Source: Rhodoferax sp. (GTDB lineage: Bacteria; Pseudomonadota; Gammaproteobacteria; Burkholderiales; Burkholderiaceae_C). Taken from it: a stretch of 56,449 bases of DNA. The stretch lies in the NCBI GenBank assembly GCA_016790475.1, contig JAEUOX010000070.1:1-56449 (forward strand). The letters run 5' to 3'. The notes below the pieces were generated by a model. It had not been told where the DNA came from and did no database searches. It worked only from the letters and a program-made list of their open reading frames with translations. A program made the position numbers and the translations under genes. This document shows positions 45,218 through 56,449 of this stretch, piece after piece (position 1 is the first letter of the stretch; the number at the start of each line of letters is the position of its first letter).

Positions 45218-46603
45218 TCAACCGCGCATCAGCGCCTCGATCGCGTCCGCCTGCACCGGCACGCCGCGGGTGATCAGCTCGCAGCCACCCCCGGTGACGA
45301 CGGCATCGTCCTCGATCCGGATGCCGATGCCATGGAAGCGCTCCGGCACACCGGGGGCCGGCCGCACGTACAGGCCGGGCTCGATCGTCAGCACCATGCC
45401 GGGGCGCAGCACGCGCGCCGGCCGGTGGATCACGGTGTCGCCGCTCAGCGGATCCCGCCGCGGCGTGGCCTGCGCGAGCTCGTCGGGCTCCAGGTAGGAG
45501 CCGCAGTCATGCACATCCATGCCCAGCCAGTGGCTCGTGCGGTGCATGTAGAACGGGAAATAGGCGCGCTGCTCGATGACGTCCTGCACCGAGCCGACCT
45601 TGTTCCTGTCGAGCAGACCGAGATCCAGCATCCCCTGAGCCAGCACCTGCACGCTGGCATCGTGCGGGTCGTTGAATCGCGCCCCGGGCCGGGTCGCTGC
45701 GACCGCGGCGTCCTGGCTGGCCAGCACCAGGTCGTACAGCTGCCGCTGCGCCGGCGAGAAGCGGCCATTGGCCGGGAAGGTGCGGGTGATGTCGCTGGCA
45801 TAACCGTCGAGCTCGCAGCCGGCATCGATCAGCACGAGCTCGCCATCGCGCACCGGCGCGGCGTCCGCGCGGTAGTGCAGCACGCAGGCATTGGCGCCGG
45901 CCGCGACGATCGAGCCGTAGGCCGGAAACTGCGAGCCGTGGCGGCGGAACTCATGCAGCAGCTCCGCGTCCAGGTGGTACTCGCGCACGTCCTCGCCGGC
46001 GCGCAGCCGGCGTGCGCATTCCTGCATCGCGCGCACATGCGCGCCGGCGCTGATCGCAGCGGCCCGGCGCATGGTGTCGAGCTCGGTGGCATCCTTGAAC
46101 AGGCGCATCTCGTCGAGCGGCCCGCACAGGTCGCGCTGCTGCTGCGGGCACAGGGCGCCGGCGCGCGCCCGGCCGCGCACGCTCGCCAGCCAGCCCTCGA
46201 CGCGGGCCTCCAGGCCCTTGTGGATGCCGAACGGGAACCAGACGGTCTCGCTGCCGTCGAGCAGGCGCGGCATCTGGCTGTCGATGTCGGTGACCGAATG
46301 GGCCGCGTCCAGGCCGAGCCGGGCGGGCGCGTCGGCCGGGCCAAGCCGGTAGCCGTCCCAGATCTCCCGCTCCAGGTCCTTCGGCTGGCAGAACAGCGTG
46401 CTGCGGCCGTCGCCATGGATCACCAGCCAGGCGCGCGGTTCGGTGAAGCCGCAGAGGTAGTGAAAGTAGCTGTCGTGCCGGTACGGGAAATCGCTGTCCC
46501 GATTGCGCATCTGTTCGGGAGCCGTCGGGATGATCGCGACGCCGGTGCGGCCCATCCGGGCGGCGAGGGTGGCGCGGCGGGCGCGGTAGTCGGTGCTGGA
46601 CAT
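45218..46603 (-). CDS. pepP: Xaa-Pro aminopeptidase
   Basis: A 461-residue creatinase-fold metallopeptidase that removes N-terminal residues before proline. The N-terminal domain opens with YRARRATLAARM and has RNRDSDFPYRHDSYFHYLCGF. The catalytic domain has two-metal ligands in LIDAGCELDGYASDITRTF (two Asp; quoted in parts LIDAGCELDGY and SDITRTF), HWLGMDVHD (His), TIEPGLYV (Glu) and GIRIEDD (Glu). Length is normal for PepP. Start ATG 46603. Its upstream gap to the ABC ATPase gene is 76 bases and holds a small GC hairpin (46664-46678). Confidence 0.94.
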   Translation of the reverse strand: MSSTDYRARRATLAARMGRTGVAIIPTAPEQMRNRDSDFPYRHDSYFHYLCGFTEPRAWLVIHGDGRSTLFCQPKDLEREIWDGYRLGPADAPARLGLDAAHSVTDIDSQMPRLLDGSETVWFPFGIHKGLEARVEGWLASVRGRARAGALCPQQQRDLCGPLDEMRLFKDATELDTMRRAAAISAGAHVRAMQECARRLRAGEDVREYHLDAELLHEFRRHGSQFPAYGSIVAAGANACVLHYRADAAPVRDGELVLIDAGCELDGYASDITRTFPANGRFSPAQRQLYDLVLASQDAAVAATRPGARFNDPHDASVQVLAQGMLDLGLLDRNKVGSVQDVIEQRAYFPFYMHRTSHWLGMDVHDCGSYLEPDELAQATPRRDPLSGDTVIHRPARVLRPGMVLTIEPGLYVRPAPGVPERFHGIGIRIEDDAVVTGGGCELITRGVPVQADAIEALMRG

Positions 46604-46663
46604 GGAGGGCCTCGGGAGATCGTTCAGAGCTGTCAGTGTAGGCGCGCGTGCGGGTCGTGGTGG

Positions 46664-46678
46664 GCCAAGGGGCTTGGC
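46664..46678 (-). terminator. Small hairpin after the second sugar ABC operon
   Basis: GCCAAG (46664-46669) pairs with CTTGGC (46673-46678) around a three-base loop, one base beyond the stop codon of the ATPase gene in the leftward direction. There is no T run, so termination is uncertain. Confidence 0.35.
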
Positions 46679-46679
46679 G

Positions 46680-47780
46680 TCAGGCGCCGATGCGCTGGCC
46701 GGTCTTCGGGTCGAAGACGACCAGGCGCGCCGGGTCCGGGGCCAGCAGCAGCTTCCCGCCGGGTGCCAGCCCGGCCTGCGGCGCGACGCGCACCGTGACC
46801 GCCTGGCCGTGGATATGGGTGAGCACCAGCGTGTCCGGGCCGGTCGGCTCCACCAGCGCGATCGGGCAGGCCAGGTGCGGCGCATCGGCCGCAACGCATT
46901 GCAGCGCCTCCGGCCGGATGCCCAGCGTGATGTCCTGGTTCTCGTAGGCGGCCAGGCCCGGCAGTGCCGGCAGGTCCAGCGCCAGCCGGGAGGCCTCGCA
47001 GGCAAGTTCCACGCCGTGGCCGGCGCCGTGGCGGCGCACCGTGGCGGGGATGAAGTTCATCGACGGACTGCCGATGAAGGACGCGACGAAGCGGTTGGCC
47101 GGGCGCTGGTACAGGTCGTCGGGCGTGCCGAACTGCTGGATGGCGCCGTCCTTCATGATCGCGATCCGCGAGCCCAGCGTCATGGCCTCGATCTGGTCAT
47201 GCGTCACATAGACCGAGGTGATGCGTGTGCGCTGGTGCAGCAGCTTGATCTCGGCGCGCATCTCGACGCGCAGCTTGGCATCCAGATTGGACAGCGGCTC
47301 GTCGAACAGGAACAGCCCGGGCTGGCGCGCCAGCGCGCGGCCCATCGCGACCCGCTGGCGCTGCCCGCCGGACAGCTGCCCGGGCCGGCGGTCCAGCAGG
47401 TCTTCCATCTGCAGCATGCGGGCGACCTCCAGCACGCGCTGTTCGCGCTCGGCGCGCGGAACGCCGCGCATCTCCATGCCGAACGCGATGTTGCCGCGCA
47501 CGTCCATGTTCGGGTAGAGCGCGTAGCTCTGGAACACCATCGCGATGTCCCGGTCCCGCGGCGACACGCCGTTGACCATGCGGTCCCCGATCCAGACCTC
47601 GCCGCTGCTGACGTCCTCCAGACCGGCCAGACAGTTCAGCAGCGTGGACTTGCCGCAGCCGGAGGGGCCGACCAGGATCAGGAATTCACCGGGTTCGACC
47701 TGCAGGTGGATGTCGCGCAGCACCGGCGTGTTGCCGAACTGCTTGTTCACCCGGACGAGTTTCAGCGATTGCATGGCCAT
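46680..47780 (-). CDS. Sugar ABC transporter ATP-binding protein (UgpC/MalK type)
   Basis: A 366-residue ATPase of the UgpC/MalK group. Walker A (GPSGCGKST) is at 38-46, LSGGQRQR at 136-143, Walker B (LFLFDE) at 156-161, and YVTHDQIEAMT carries the switch His. The C-terminal regulatory OB-fold extends from about 240 to the end (PDPARLVVFDPKTGQRIGA). It is the last gene of the second sugar ABC operon, 42 bases after the permease gene. Confidence 0.95.
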   Translation of the reverse strand: MAMQSLKLVRVNKQFGNTPVLRDIHLQVEPGEFLILVGPSGCGKSTLLNCLAGLEDVSSGEVWIGDRMVNGVSPRDRDIAMVFQSYALYPNMDVRGNIAFGMEMRGVPRAEREQRVLEVARMLQMEDLLDRRPGQLSGGQRQRVAMGRALARQPGLFLFDEPLSNLDAKLRVEMRAEIKLLHQRTRITSVYVTHDQIEAMTLGSRIAIMKDGAIQQFGTPDDLYQRPANRFVASFIGSPSMNFIPATVRRHGAGHGVELACEASRLALDLPALPGLAAYENQDITLGIRPEALQCVAADAPHLACPIALVEPTGPDTLVLTHIHGQAVTVRVAPQAGLAPGGKLLLAPDPARLVVFDPKTGQRIGA

Positions 47781-47822
47781 GCTCCGTTCAGCGGCTGCCG
47801 TGGCGTGGGGGGCATCGGCGCG

Positions 47823-48665
47823 TCATCCCTTGACGGCGCCCGCGGTGAGCCCCTTGATGAACTGTTCGGACAGCACCAGGTACAGCAGCACCAGCGGCAG
47901 CGCCGCCACCGTCAGCCCGGCGAACAGCGCGCCCATGTTGACCGCATGCTCGCCGAAGAACACCGACAGGCCCTGAGGCAGTGTCTTGCGCTCCGGGCTG
48001 GAGATGAACACGATCGGCAGCAGGAAGTCGTTCCAGATCGGGATCGCGGTGTAGATCGCCACGATCGCCAGCTGAGGACGCACCAGCGGCAGCATGATGC
48101 GCCAGAACAGCGTCCATTCGCCGGCCCCGTCGACCCGCGCCGCGGACTCCAGCGCCTGCGGCAGCGCCCGGAAGAAGCCGGTCATGATGAACACGCCGGC
48201 CGGAATGCCGCCGGCCGCATAGACCAGGATCAGGCCCCACAGGCTGTCGAGCAGCCCCATCTGCTTGAGCTGCAGGAACAGCGGCACCAGCAGCAGCTTG
48301 GACGGAATCATCAGGCCCATCAGGATCAGCGTGTACAGCGTGCCGTTGAGCGGGAAGCGGTAGCGCCCGAGCGCGAACCCGGCCATCGCCGAGCAGGCCA
48401 GGATCAGCACCTCCGAGCCGAGCGTCACGAGCAGCGAATTGCGGAAGTACAGCGCGAACTGCCCCTGGTCCAGCACCTGCTCGAAGTTGGCCAGGCTCCA
48501 GGCCGCGGGCAGACCGAAGGGCGCCGTCATGATCTCGGCGGTCGACTTGAACGAGGACACCAGCGCCACCCCGAGCGGCAGCACCACGCCGATCGTGTTG
48601 ATCACCAGCAGGCCCAGCAGCAGCACCGTGAACGGCGTGTAGCGGGTGCGGGCCGGGCGGCTCAC
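47823..48665 (-). CDS. Carbohydrate ABC transporter permease (MalG type)
   Basis: A 280-residue CUT1 permease with six membrane segments, without the long loop of the first operon's MalG-type protein. The coupling motif is ESAARVDGAGEWTLFWRIMLP. The start is GTG 48665, which overlaps the stop of the partner permease by four bases (GTGA) and has a GAGG site. It ends EQFIKGLTAGAVKG, the usual C-terminus for this family. Confidence 0.93.
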   Translation of the reverse strand: MSRPARTRYTPFTVLLLGLLVINTIGVVLPLGVALVSSFKSTAEIMTAPFGLPAAWSLANFEQVLDQGQFALYFRNSLLVTLGSEVLILACSAMAGFALGRYRFPLNGTLYTLILMGLMIPSKLLLVPLFLQLKQMGLLDSLWGLILVYAAGGIPAGVFIMTGFFRALPQALESAARVDGAGEWTLFWRIMLPLVRPQLAIVAIYTAIPIWNDFLLPIVFISSPERKTLPQGLSVFFGEHAVNMGALFAGLTVAALPLVLLYLVLSEQFIKGLTAGAVKG

Positions 48666-49561
48666 TGGTGTACCTCGCGGCGGCGCAGGTAGCTCGCTCC
48701 CCAGCGCGAGCCGATCAGCACGATCGTGAACAGCACGACGCTGACCGCGGCACCCAGGCCCAGGTCGGTCACTGGCGAGGCGCCATCGCCGAACGACAGG
48801 CGATAGAACATCAGCGCCATCGTGTCCAGCGCATTGCCCGGGTTGCCGGTGGCGCCGCCGATCACGAAGGGCAGCTCGAACCACTCGAAGGCGCCGATGA
48901 AGGTCAGGATCATCACGATCGTGAAGGACGGCCCGAGGTTGGGCAGCGTGATGCGCCGGAAGGTCTGCCAGTCGCTGGCGCCGTCGAGCTCCGCGGCCTT
49001 GTAGATGTCCTCCGGGATCGCGTTCATGCCGGCCAGGAACACGATCGTCGGGAAACCGATGTTGCGCCAGATCGAGATCACGATCGCCGCGGCCAGCGCC
49101 AGCCGCGTGTCGCCCAGCGGCGCGAACTCCTCCAGCCGGAAGGTCTCCATCGCCAGCTTGGTCAGTGGGCCGAACAGCGGATGCAGGAACAGCTGCCACA
49201 GGTAGCCGGTGATCACCAGCGACAGGATCACCGGCAGGAACACCGTGCCGCGAAAGAACGCAAACCCGACCGGGCGGCGGTACAGGCCATAGGCCAGCAG
49301 CAGGGCCAGACCGTTCTGCACCGTCACGACCACCAGGAAGGTGATGGTGTTGTGCCCCAGGGCGGCCAGGAACTGGTCCCGGTAGGGCGGCGCGGCCAGC
49401 CGCAGGAAGTGCTTGAGCCCGGCGAACTCGGTGCGCGTGAACGCATTCCAGTCATACAGGCTGTAGCCCAGCGCCGCCAGCGCCGGCCACAGCATGAATA
49501 CCGCCATCAGGCCGAGGGCCGGCGCCAGGAACAGCGCGATCCAGAGGCTGCGGCTGCGCAC
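48662..49561 (-). CDS. Carbohydrate ABC transporter permease (MalF type)
   Basis: A 299-residue CUT1 permease with six membrane segments, opening SLWIALFLAPALGLMAVFML. The coupling motif is KAAELDGASDWQTFRRITLP. It lies 24 bases downstream of the binding-protein gene and overlaps the second permease gene by four bases. Confidence 0.93.
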   Translation of the reverse strand: MRSRSLWIALFLAPALGLMAVFMLWPALAALGYSLYDWNAFTRTEFAGLKHFLRLAAPPYRDQFLAALGHNTITFLVVVTVQNGLALLLAYGLYRRPVGFAFFRGTVFLPVILSLVITGYLWQLFLHPLFGPLTKLAMETFRLEEFAPLGDTRLALAAAIVISIWRNIGFPTIVFLAGMNAIPEDIYKAAELDGASDWQTFRRITLPNLGPSFTIVMILTFIGAFEWFELPFVIGGATGNPGNALDTMALMFYRLSFGDGASPVTDLGLGAAVSVVLFTIVLIGSRWGASYLRRREVHQ

Positions 49562-49585
49562 GGTAGCCAGCGGGGTGGCTGCGGT

Positions 49586-50836
49586 CTACTTCTGGAACGG
49601 CTTGTGCCAGGTCGCCAGGCCGGTCTGGATCTCCGCGGCCAGCGAGGCCGGCGTGCCCTGGCCCTGCATCACCTTCTGAATGCCGTCACGCAGCACCACC
49701 GAGCCGTTCGGGTTCTGGTAGCGGAAGCCCACCAGCATCAGGAACGGTGTGCTGTTGCGTGCGGCGATCTCGCCATACGACGCCAGGATCGGGTCGGTCG
49801 CCACCGTGCCAGGCACTGCCGACATCTGCTTGAGCTGCTGCGTGAACTTCTGGCCATAGTCCTTGCTGGCCAGGAAGTTCAGGAACTTCAGCGCCGCCTC
49901 GCGCTTCGTGGTCTTCGCGTTGATCGAGTAGTTGCCGTCGGCGAAGGTCGGCACGTAGACCGGGCCGCCGGCCACCAGCGGCGGTGCCGGCATGATGCCG
50001 AAATCCGCCTTCGGGTTGAGGTCCTTGATGGTGTCGATGTTCCAGGTGCCGGTGAAGTAGTAGGCCGCCAGGTTCGACGCGAACAGCGTGCGGCTCTCGT
50101 TCTCGCCCACGCCCATCTGGTTCGGCGGGAAGTAGTCCTTCAGCGCCACCGCCTCCTCGATCGCCTTCACGAAGCCGGGATCGTTGAAGTTCTTCGTGCC
50201 GGCCATCACCGCGTTGTAGTAGGCGGTGCCGCCGTAGAAGTTCGGGCCCATCACGCCGAACATCTGCTCCAGGCCGGGCGTGTCCTTGCCGCCGTTGGCG
50301 ATGCAGGTGATGCGCTTCTCCTTGAGCGTCTTGCAGATGTTCTTGAACTCGTCCCAGGTCCGCGGCATCGCGGTGATGCCGGCGCTGGCCAGCACCTGCT
50401 TGTTGTAGAAGATGCCCAGTGCCTGTGTCGCGAAGGGCACGCCGTAGGTGTTCTTGTCGTGGGGCGGCTTGCGGCCCATCGCGCCGAGCATGATGCCGTC
50501 GCCGAACGCGGCCAGGTTGGGCACGTTGCCCTTGTTCACCGGCAGCAGGTAGTCGGCGTCGGCCAGCGCGGCCAGACCGCCGTAGGCCCGGGTATGGATG
50601 ATGTCCGGCCCGCTGCCGGCGGCCAGGGCGGCCGACAGCACCGTGGGGTACTCGGTGTTCTTGTAGGCGATGAACTTGACGTCGTCGCCGCTGATCGCCT
50701 TGTACTCCTTGGCGATCGCGTCGTAGAAGTCCTTGTCCTCGACCCGCCAGCTCCAGAAGCTCAGGTCGACGGCGAAGCTCAGGGTGCTGGTGCAGGCGGC
50801 GAGCGCCAGGGTGAGGGTGCGGAGGGTTCTGCGCAT
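49586..50836 (-). CDS. Sugar ABC transporter substrate-binding protein
   Basis: A 416-residue periplasmic binding protein of the MalE/UgpB-like cluster. Its signal peptide is at about 1-22 (MRRTLRTLTLALAACTSTLSFA; quoted in part LTLALAACTSTLSFA). The aromatic-rich start VDLSFWSW, AGSGPDIIHT, FYNKQVLASAG and YYFTGTWNID are typical. The ATG 50836 follows GGGAG closely and is preferred over an in-frame ATG at 50896, which has no signal sequence in place. The ligand is unknown; the upstream BadF-type kinase hints at an amino sugar. Confidence 0.93.
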   Translation of the reverse strand: MRRTLRTLTLALAACTSTLSFAVDLSFWSWRVEDKDFYDAIAKEYKAISGDDVKFIAYKNTEYPTVLSAALAAGSGPDIIHTRAYGGLAALADADYLLPVNKGNVPNLAAFGDGIMLGAMGRKPPHDKNTYGVPFATQALGIFYNKQVLASAGITAMPRTWDEFKNICKTLKEKRITCIANGGKDTPGLEQMFGVMGPNFYGGTAYYNAVMAGTKNFNDPGFVKAIEEAVALKDYFPPNQMGVGENESRTLFASNLAAYYFTGTWNIDTIKDLNPKADFGIMPAPPLVAGGPVYVPTFADGNYSINAKTTKREAALKFLNFLASKDYGQKFTQQLKQMSAVPGTVATDPILASYGEIAARNSTPFLMLVGFRYQNPNGSVVLRDGIQKVMQGQGTPASLAAEIQTGLATWHKPFQK

Positions 50837-50902
50837 GGGGACTCCCGGTGACGGTGGGTGGTGGTGGAACGCGGTTTGGGTTGTGGCACGGTGCACGGCC
50901 CC

Positions 50903-51874
50903 TCAGGCATCCGGCAGCCGCTGCAGGATCGCGTCCTGCTGTGCTGCCAGCCGGGCGGCCGTGGCGTGTGAATGTAGCGCAAGTTGCCGGGGCGCCGCGT
51001 CCGGGGGCACGGCCTCGGCGACGGTACGCAGGATCAGCGGATGCAGCGACGCCGCACGGCCCGCCAGCCCGACCGGGCGCGCGCCGACGCGCCGGCGCAG
51101 CGCCAGCACCAGGCGCGCCAGCTCCTGCCCGGCGCCCCGCAGGATCTCAAGCGCGGCGAGGTCGCCGTCCTGCGCGGCGACGGCGACAGCCTGCGCGAGC
51201 TCGCCGATCTGGCCGCGCGTGCCCTGGTAGACGAATGCGCGGGTGCCGGACCAGCTGCTGTCGCCGATCTGCGCGAACAGGCGCTGCGCAAGCACCGACT
51301 CGCGCCAGACGCCGGGCGATTCGTCCTCCGCCCGCCAGACCCGGCGCAGCGCTTCGCGCGCCATCCAGTAACCCGAACCGCCGTCGTCCAGCAGGCTGCC
51401 GCGACCGCCGGCCCGGTGGACCTGTCCGTCGGCCTCGATGCACAGCGCGACCGAGCCGGTGCCGGCATAGACCAGGCAGCCTGCGCCGGGCGTGAAGGCG
51501 TCCAGAAACGCCAGCGTGATGTCGCTGACGACCCGGACCCGGGCGGCCGGCGTGCCCAGGGCCTGCCCCAGCAGGGCCTCGATGCGCAGGCGCTGGTCCG
51601 GGTCCTCGGAGTAGCCGCTGAAGCCCGCCACCACCGCCAGCTCCTGCGGGGCCCCGGCACCGTCCAGCGCGCCCCGGATCTGCCGAACGGTGGCCCGCAG
51701 TTCGGCCTGCCCGGCCGCCTGGCCCATCATCAGCGCCGTAAGCCCGCCGACCTGCCCTTCGGCGAGCAGCTGCCCCTGTGCATCGGCAAGGGCCCAGCGG
51801 GTGGCGGTGCCGCCGGCATCCAGACCGAGGGCGGCGGGGGTTGCGGGCGCGCGGGAAGGCGGTGCAGGGATCAT
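50903..51874 (-). CDS. BadF/BadG-type sugar kinase, N-acetylglucosamine kinase-like
   Basis: A 323-residue ASKHA-fold kinase. The first phosphate loop is GLDAGGTATRW (17-27), the second YAGTGSVA (near 133), and LLDDGGSGYWMAREA (near 162-176) is the diagnostic block of the BadF/GlcNAc-kinase group. It would phosphorylate an amino sugar or hexose with ATP. It heads the leftward operon kinase-SBP-permease-permease-ATPase (66-base gap to the SBP gene), so it probably phosphorylates the sugar that the importer brings in. GlcNAc is the best guess, not proof. Confidence 0.88.
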   Translation of the reverse strand: MIPAPPSRAPATPAALGLDAGGTATRWALADAQGQLLAEGQVGGLTALMMGQAAGQAELRATVRQIRGALDGAGAPQELAVVAGFSGYSEDPDQRLRIEALLGQALGTPAARVRVVSDITLAFLDAFTPGAGCLVYAGTGSVALCIEADGQVHRAGGRGSLLDDGGSGYWMAREALRRVWRAEDESPGVWRESVLAQRLFAQIGDSSWSGTRAFVYQGTRGQIGELAQAVAVAAQDGDLAALEILRGAGQELARLVLALRRRVGARPVGLAGRAASLHPLILRTVAEAVPPDAAPRQLALHSHATAARLAAQQDAILQRLPDA

Positions 51875-51983
51875 CGGGATCGGCAGGTGCGTGCGGCGTG
51901 CCCGAAGGGCGGGACCGGGCAGGCAACTTTACGCCAAAGCGCCGGTGGCCTGGTCCCGGGCCGGACCGGCGGGCCGCGAACGA

Positions 51984-51989
51984 TAAAAT
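51984..51989 (+). promoter_or_regulatory. Probable -10 element of tkt-gapA
   Basis: TAAAAT within CGATAAAATCC lies 53 bases before the tkt ATG and is a good sigma-70 -10. The -35 region (about CCGGAC) is weak. A perfect CCCCGCGCGGGG palindrome follows in the leader near 52000-52011. Confidence 0.5.
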
Positions 51990-52041
51990 CCCCTGGGTCC
52001 CCCGCGCGGGGCCGTTCATCCTTCACGGAGCCTCTTCACCC

Positions 52042-55186
<3,145 letters not shown>

Positions 55187-55195
55187 GCCGGCCCG

Positions 55196-56107
55196 GTGCA
55201 GAACCACCCCGTTCGCGGGATCCTCTTCCTGTGTCTCGGGGTTTTCGTCTTCTCGCTGCAGGACGCGGTCATCAAGCAGGTCAGCGGGGCCTACCCCCTG
55301 ACGCAGGTGCTGACGATCCGTTCGCTGGTCGCGGTGCCGATCCTGCTGGCGCTGGTGCAGATGGAGGTCGGCTGGCGCGCGCTGCGCTCTCCGGATTTCG
55401 GCCTGCTGGTCGGGCGTGCGGTGCTGATGTTCGTCGCCTACATGGCGTACTACCTCGCATTCCCGGCGCTGCCGCTGGCTGACGCCGTAGCGCTGTACTT
55501 CACGGTTCCGCTGTTCGTCACTGCGCTGGCCGGTCCGCTGCTCGGCGAGCGAGCCGGCTGGCAGGTCTGGCTCGCGGTGGCGGTCGGTTTTGGCGGGGTG
55601 CTGGTCATGCTGCAGCCCGGCAGCGGGCTGTTCGAGCCGGCCGCGCTGCTGTCGCTGGTGTCGGCCGTCATGTATGCCTGCTCGATGCTGATGGCCCGTC
55701 GGCTGGGCGTGGCGCAGGCTGCCTCCGTGATGGCGTTCTACCAGAATGGCGTGTTCCTGTTCAGTGCCGCCGGGCTGGCCCTGGCGCTGCACCTGTCCGG
55801 CGTCGTCCACGCCGAGCACCCCAGCCTGCGCTTCCTGGTGCGCCCCTGGGTGCAGCCCGATGGCTGGGACTTCTTCCTGATCGCCTCCTGCGGGGTCGTG
55901 TCCGCCGTCGGCACGATGCTGCTGACCTCGGCCTACCGGGTCGCGCGGGCCGGTGTGGTCACCCCCTTCGAGTACTCCGGAGTGTTGTGGGCGCCGCTGT
56001 GGGGCTTCCTGTTCTTCAGCGAGGTGCCGCGCATGACCACGGTGGCCGGGGCCCTGCTGATTGTCGGCGCCGGACTGGTGGCCCTGCGCGTGGCGCGGCA
56101 CGACTGA
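55196..56107 (+). CDS. EamA/DMT-family transporter
   Basis: A 303-residue drug/metabolite transporter with about ten membrane segments in two EamA repeats (about 7-135 and 150-295). It begins MQNHPVRGILFLCLGVFVFS with GTG 55196 as start, nine bases after gapA. The final helix region LIVGAGLVALRVARHD is typical. The substrate is not known; export of a metabolite or amino acid is the usual role. Confidence 0.9.
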   Translation: MQNHPVRGILFLCLGVFVFSLQDAVIKQVSGAYPLTQVLTIRSLVAVPILLALVQMEVGWRALRSPDFGLLVGRAVLMFVAYMAYYLAFPALPLADAVALYFTVPLFVTALAGPLLGERAGWQVWLAVAVGFGGVLVMLQPGSGLFEPAALLSLVSAVMYACSMLMARRLGVAQAASVMAFYQNGVFLFSAAGLALALHLSGVVHAEHPSLRFLVRPWVQPDGWDFFLIASCGVVSAVGTMLLTSAYRVARAGVVTPFEYSGVLWAPLWGFLFFSEVPRMTTVAGALLIVGAGLVALRVARHD

Positions 56108-56177
56108 ATCCGCCGGTTCGGGGCCTGTGTCCCTTGGTACAGTGGCAGGTATCAGCAACCAGGCACAGGAGCAGAGC

Positions 56178-56449
56178 ATGGCGGAAGCAATCAGCGCACA
56201 GGTGACCGATGGCGGGGTGCACTGGCGCGACGGATCGGCCGCGCCCTGGGCCCTGTCCGGCGACTGGCTGCGGGACAACTGCCATTGCGCCTCCTGCAGG
56301 CATCCGGGCAATGGCCAGAAGCTCTACGAGATCGTCGATCTGCCGGACGACCTGCAGGCCACCGCGGCCGAGGTGCTGGCGGACGGCAGCCTGCGCGTGC
56401 ACTGGTCCGACGGCCACCGTTCGGACTACACCGCCGCCTGGCTGCGCGC
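56178..56449 (+). CDS. Gamma-butyrobetaine hydroxylase-like (DUF971) protein, N-terminal fragment
   Basis: The first 90 residues only; the gene runs off the right edge. It starts MAEAISAQVTDGGVHW and contains WLRDNCHCASCRHPGNGQ, the zinc-binding N-terminal domain shared by gamma-butyrobetaine hydroxylase, trimethyllysine dioxygenase and DUF971 proteins. The long version of the family carries a TauD-like Fe(II)/2-oxoglutarate domain downstream; the short DUF971 version stops near 100-130 residues, and the window cannot show which this is. An AGGAG site lies seven bases before the ATG. The 70-base gap before it contains no clear promoter. Confidence 0.85.
   Translation, partial: MAEAISAQVTDGGVHWRDGSAAPWALSGDWLRDNCHCASCRHPGNGQKLYEIVDLPDDLQATAAEVLADGSLRVHWSDGHRSDYTAAWLR

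Overview
The window is high-GC DNA (about 70%) whose gene content and order point to a betaproteobacterium of the order Burkholderiales, in the broad Leptothrix/Rubrivivax/Sphaerotilus neighbourhood. The evidence is the lptD-surA-rsmA block with an amgK-like kinase divergent from lptD, a PEP-CTERM protein, several TRAP and sugar ABC operons, a tkt-gapA pair and strong CTG/GCC codon preference. Genus assignment is inference.

Layout. 1-887: the start of a membrane-anchored protein and msrA. 920-8574: a sugar ABC operon (binding protein, two permeases, ATPase) ending in a GH31 alpha-glucosidase, with a CE15-like carbohydrate esterase divergent from it. 8590-13152: a hemerythrin protein with an FNR-type promoter, a LuxR response regulator coupled to a hybrid histidine kinase, and a divergent multi-module lipoprotein. 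13169-19111: one leftward operon, fucU-gntR-dapA-like-dctPQM-dapA-like, apparently for a deoxy-sugar or sugar acid. 19231-21714: a phytanoyl-CoA-dioxygenase-type gene with an in-frame TGA near its 5' end, then a PhoX-family PEP-CTERM protein behind a good Pho box. 21799-24240: a two-gene cassette (cytochrome P450, alpha/beta-hydrolase-LuxR fusion) with codon use unlike its surroundings. 24324-26783: a Ser/Thr kinase-HDOD-GAF protein. 26931-32446: metY, an L-fucose-type dehydrogenase, an L-fuconolactonase-type hydrolase, an M20 peptidase and a lipase-like hydrolase. 32460-36012: DUF937, an MFS transporter, rsmE and an amgK-like kinase. 36084-40648: lptD, surA and rsmA closed by a strong terminator. 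40700-41753: a lower-GC insert with an exported barnase-type RNase, its barstar inhibitor and a gene remnant. 41908-46603: maeB, a second PhyH protein and pepP. 46680-51874: a second sugar ABC operon headed by a BadF-type (GlcNAc-like) kinase. 52042 to the end: tkt, gapA, a DMT exporter and the start of a gamma-butyrobetaine-hydroxylase-like gene.

How the parts fit. The window is rich in carbohydrate uptake and breakdown: two ABC importers and one TRAP importer sit beside matched hydrolases, kinases or aldolases and feed central metabolism (tkt, gapA, maeB). FucU, an L-fucose dehydrogenase-like enzyme and an L-fuconolactonase-like enzyme together suggest an oxidative L-fucose route split over two loci; no fuconate dehydratase is in view. 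Signal responses are visible in DNA as well as protein: a Pho box before PhoX, an FNR-like box before hemerythrin, and dyads before the barnase and metY genes. No tRNA, rRNA, CRISPR array or complete insertion sequence was recognised, and there is no gene-free stretch over 300 bases.
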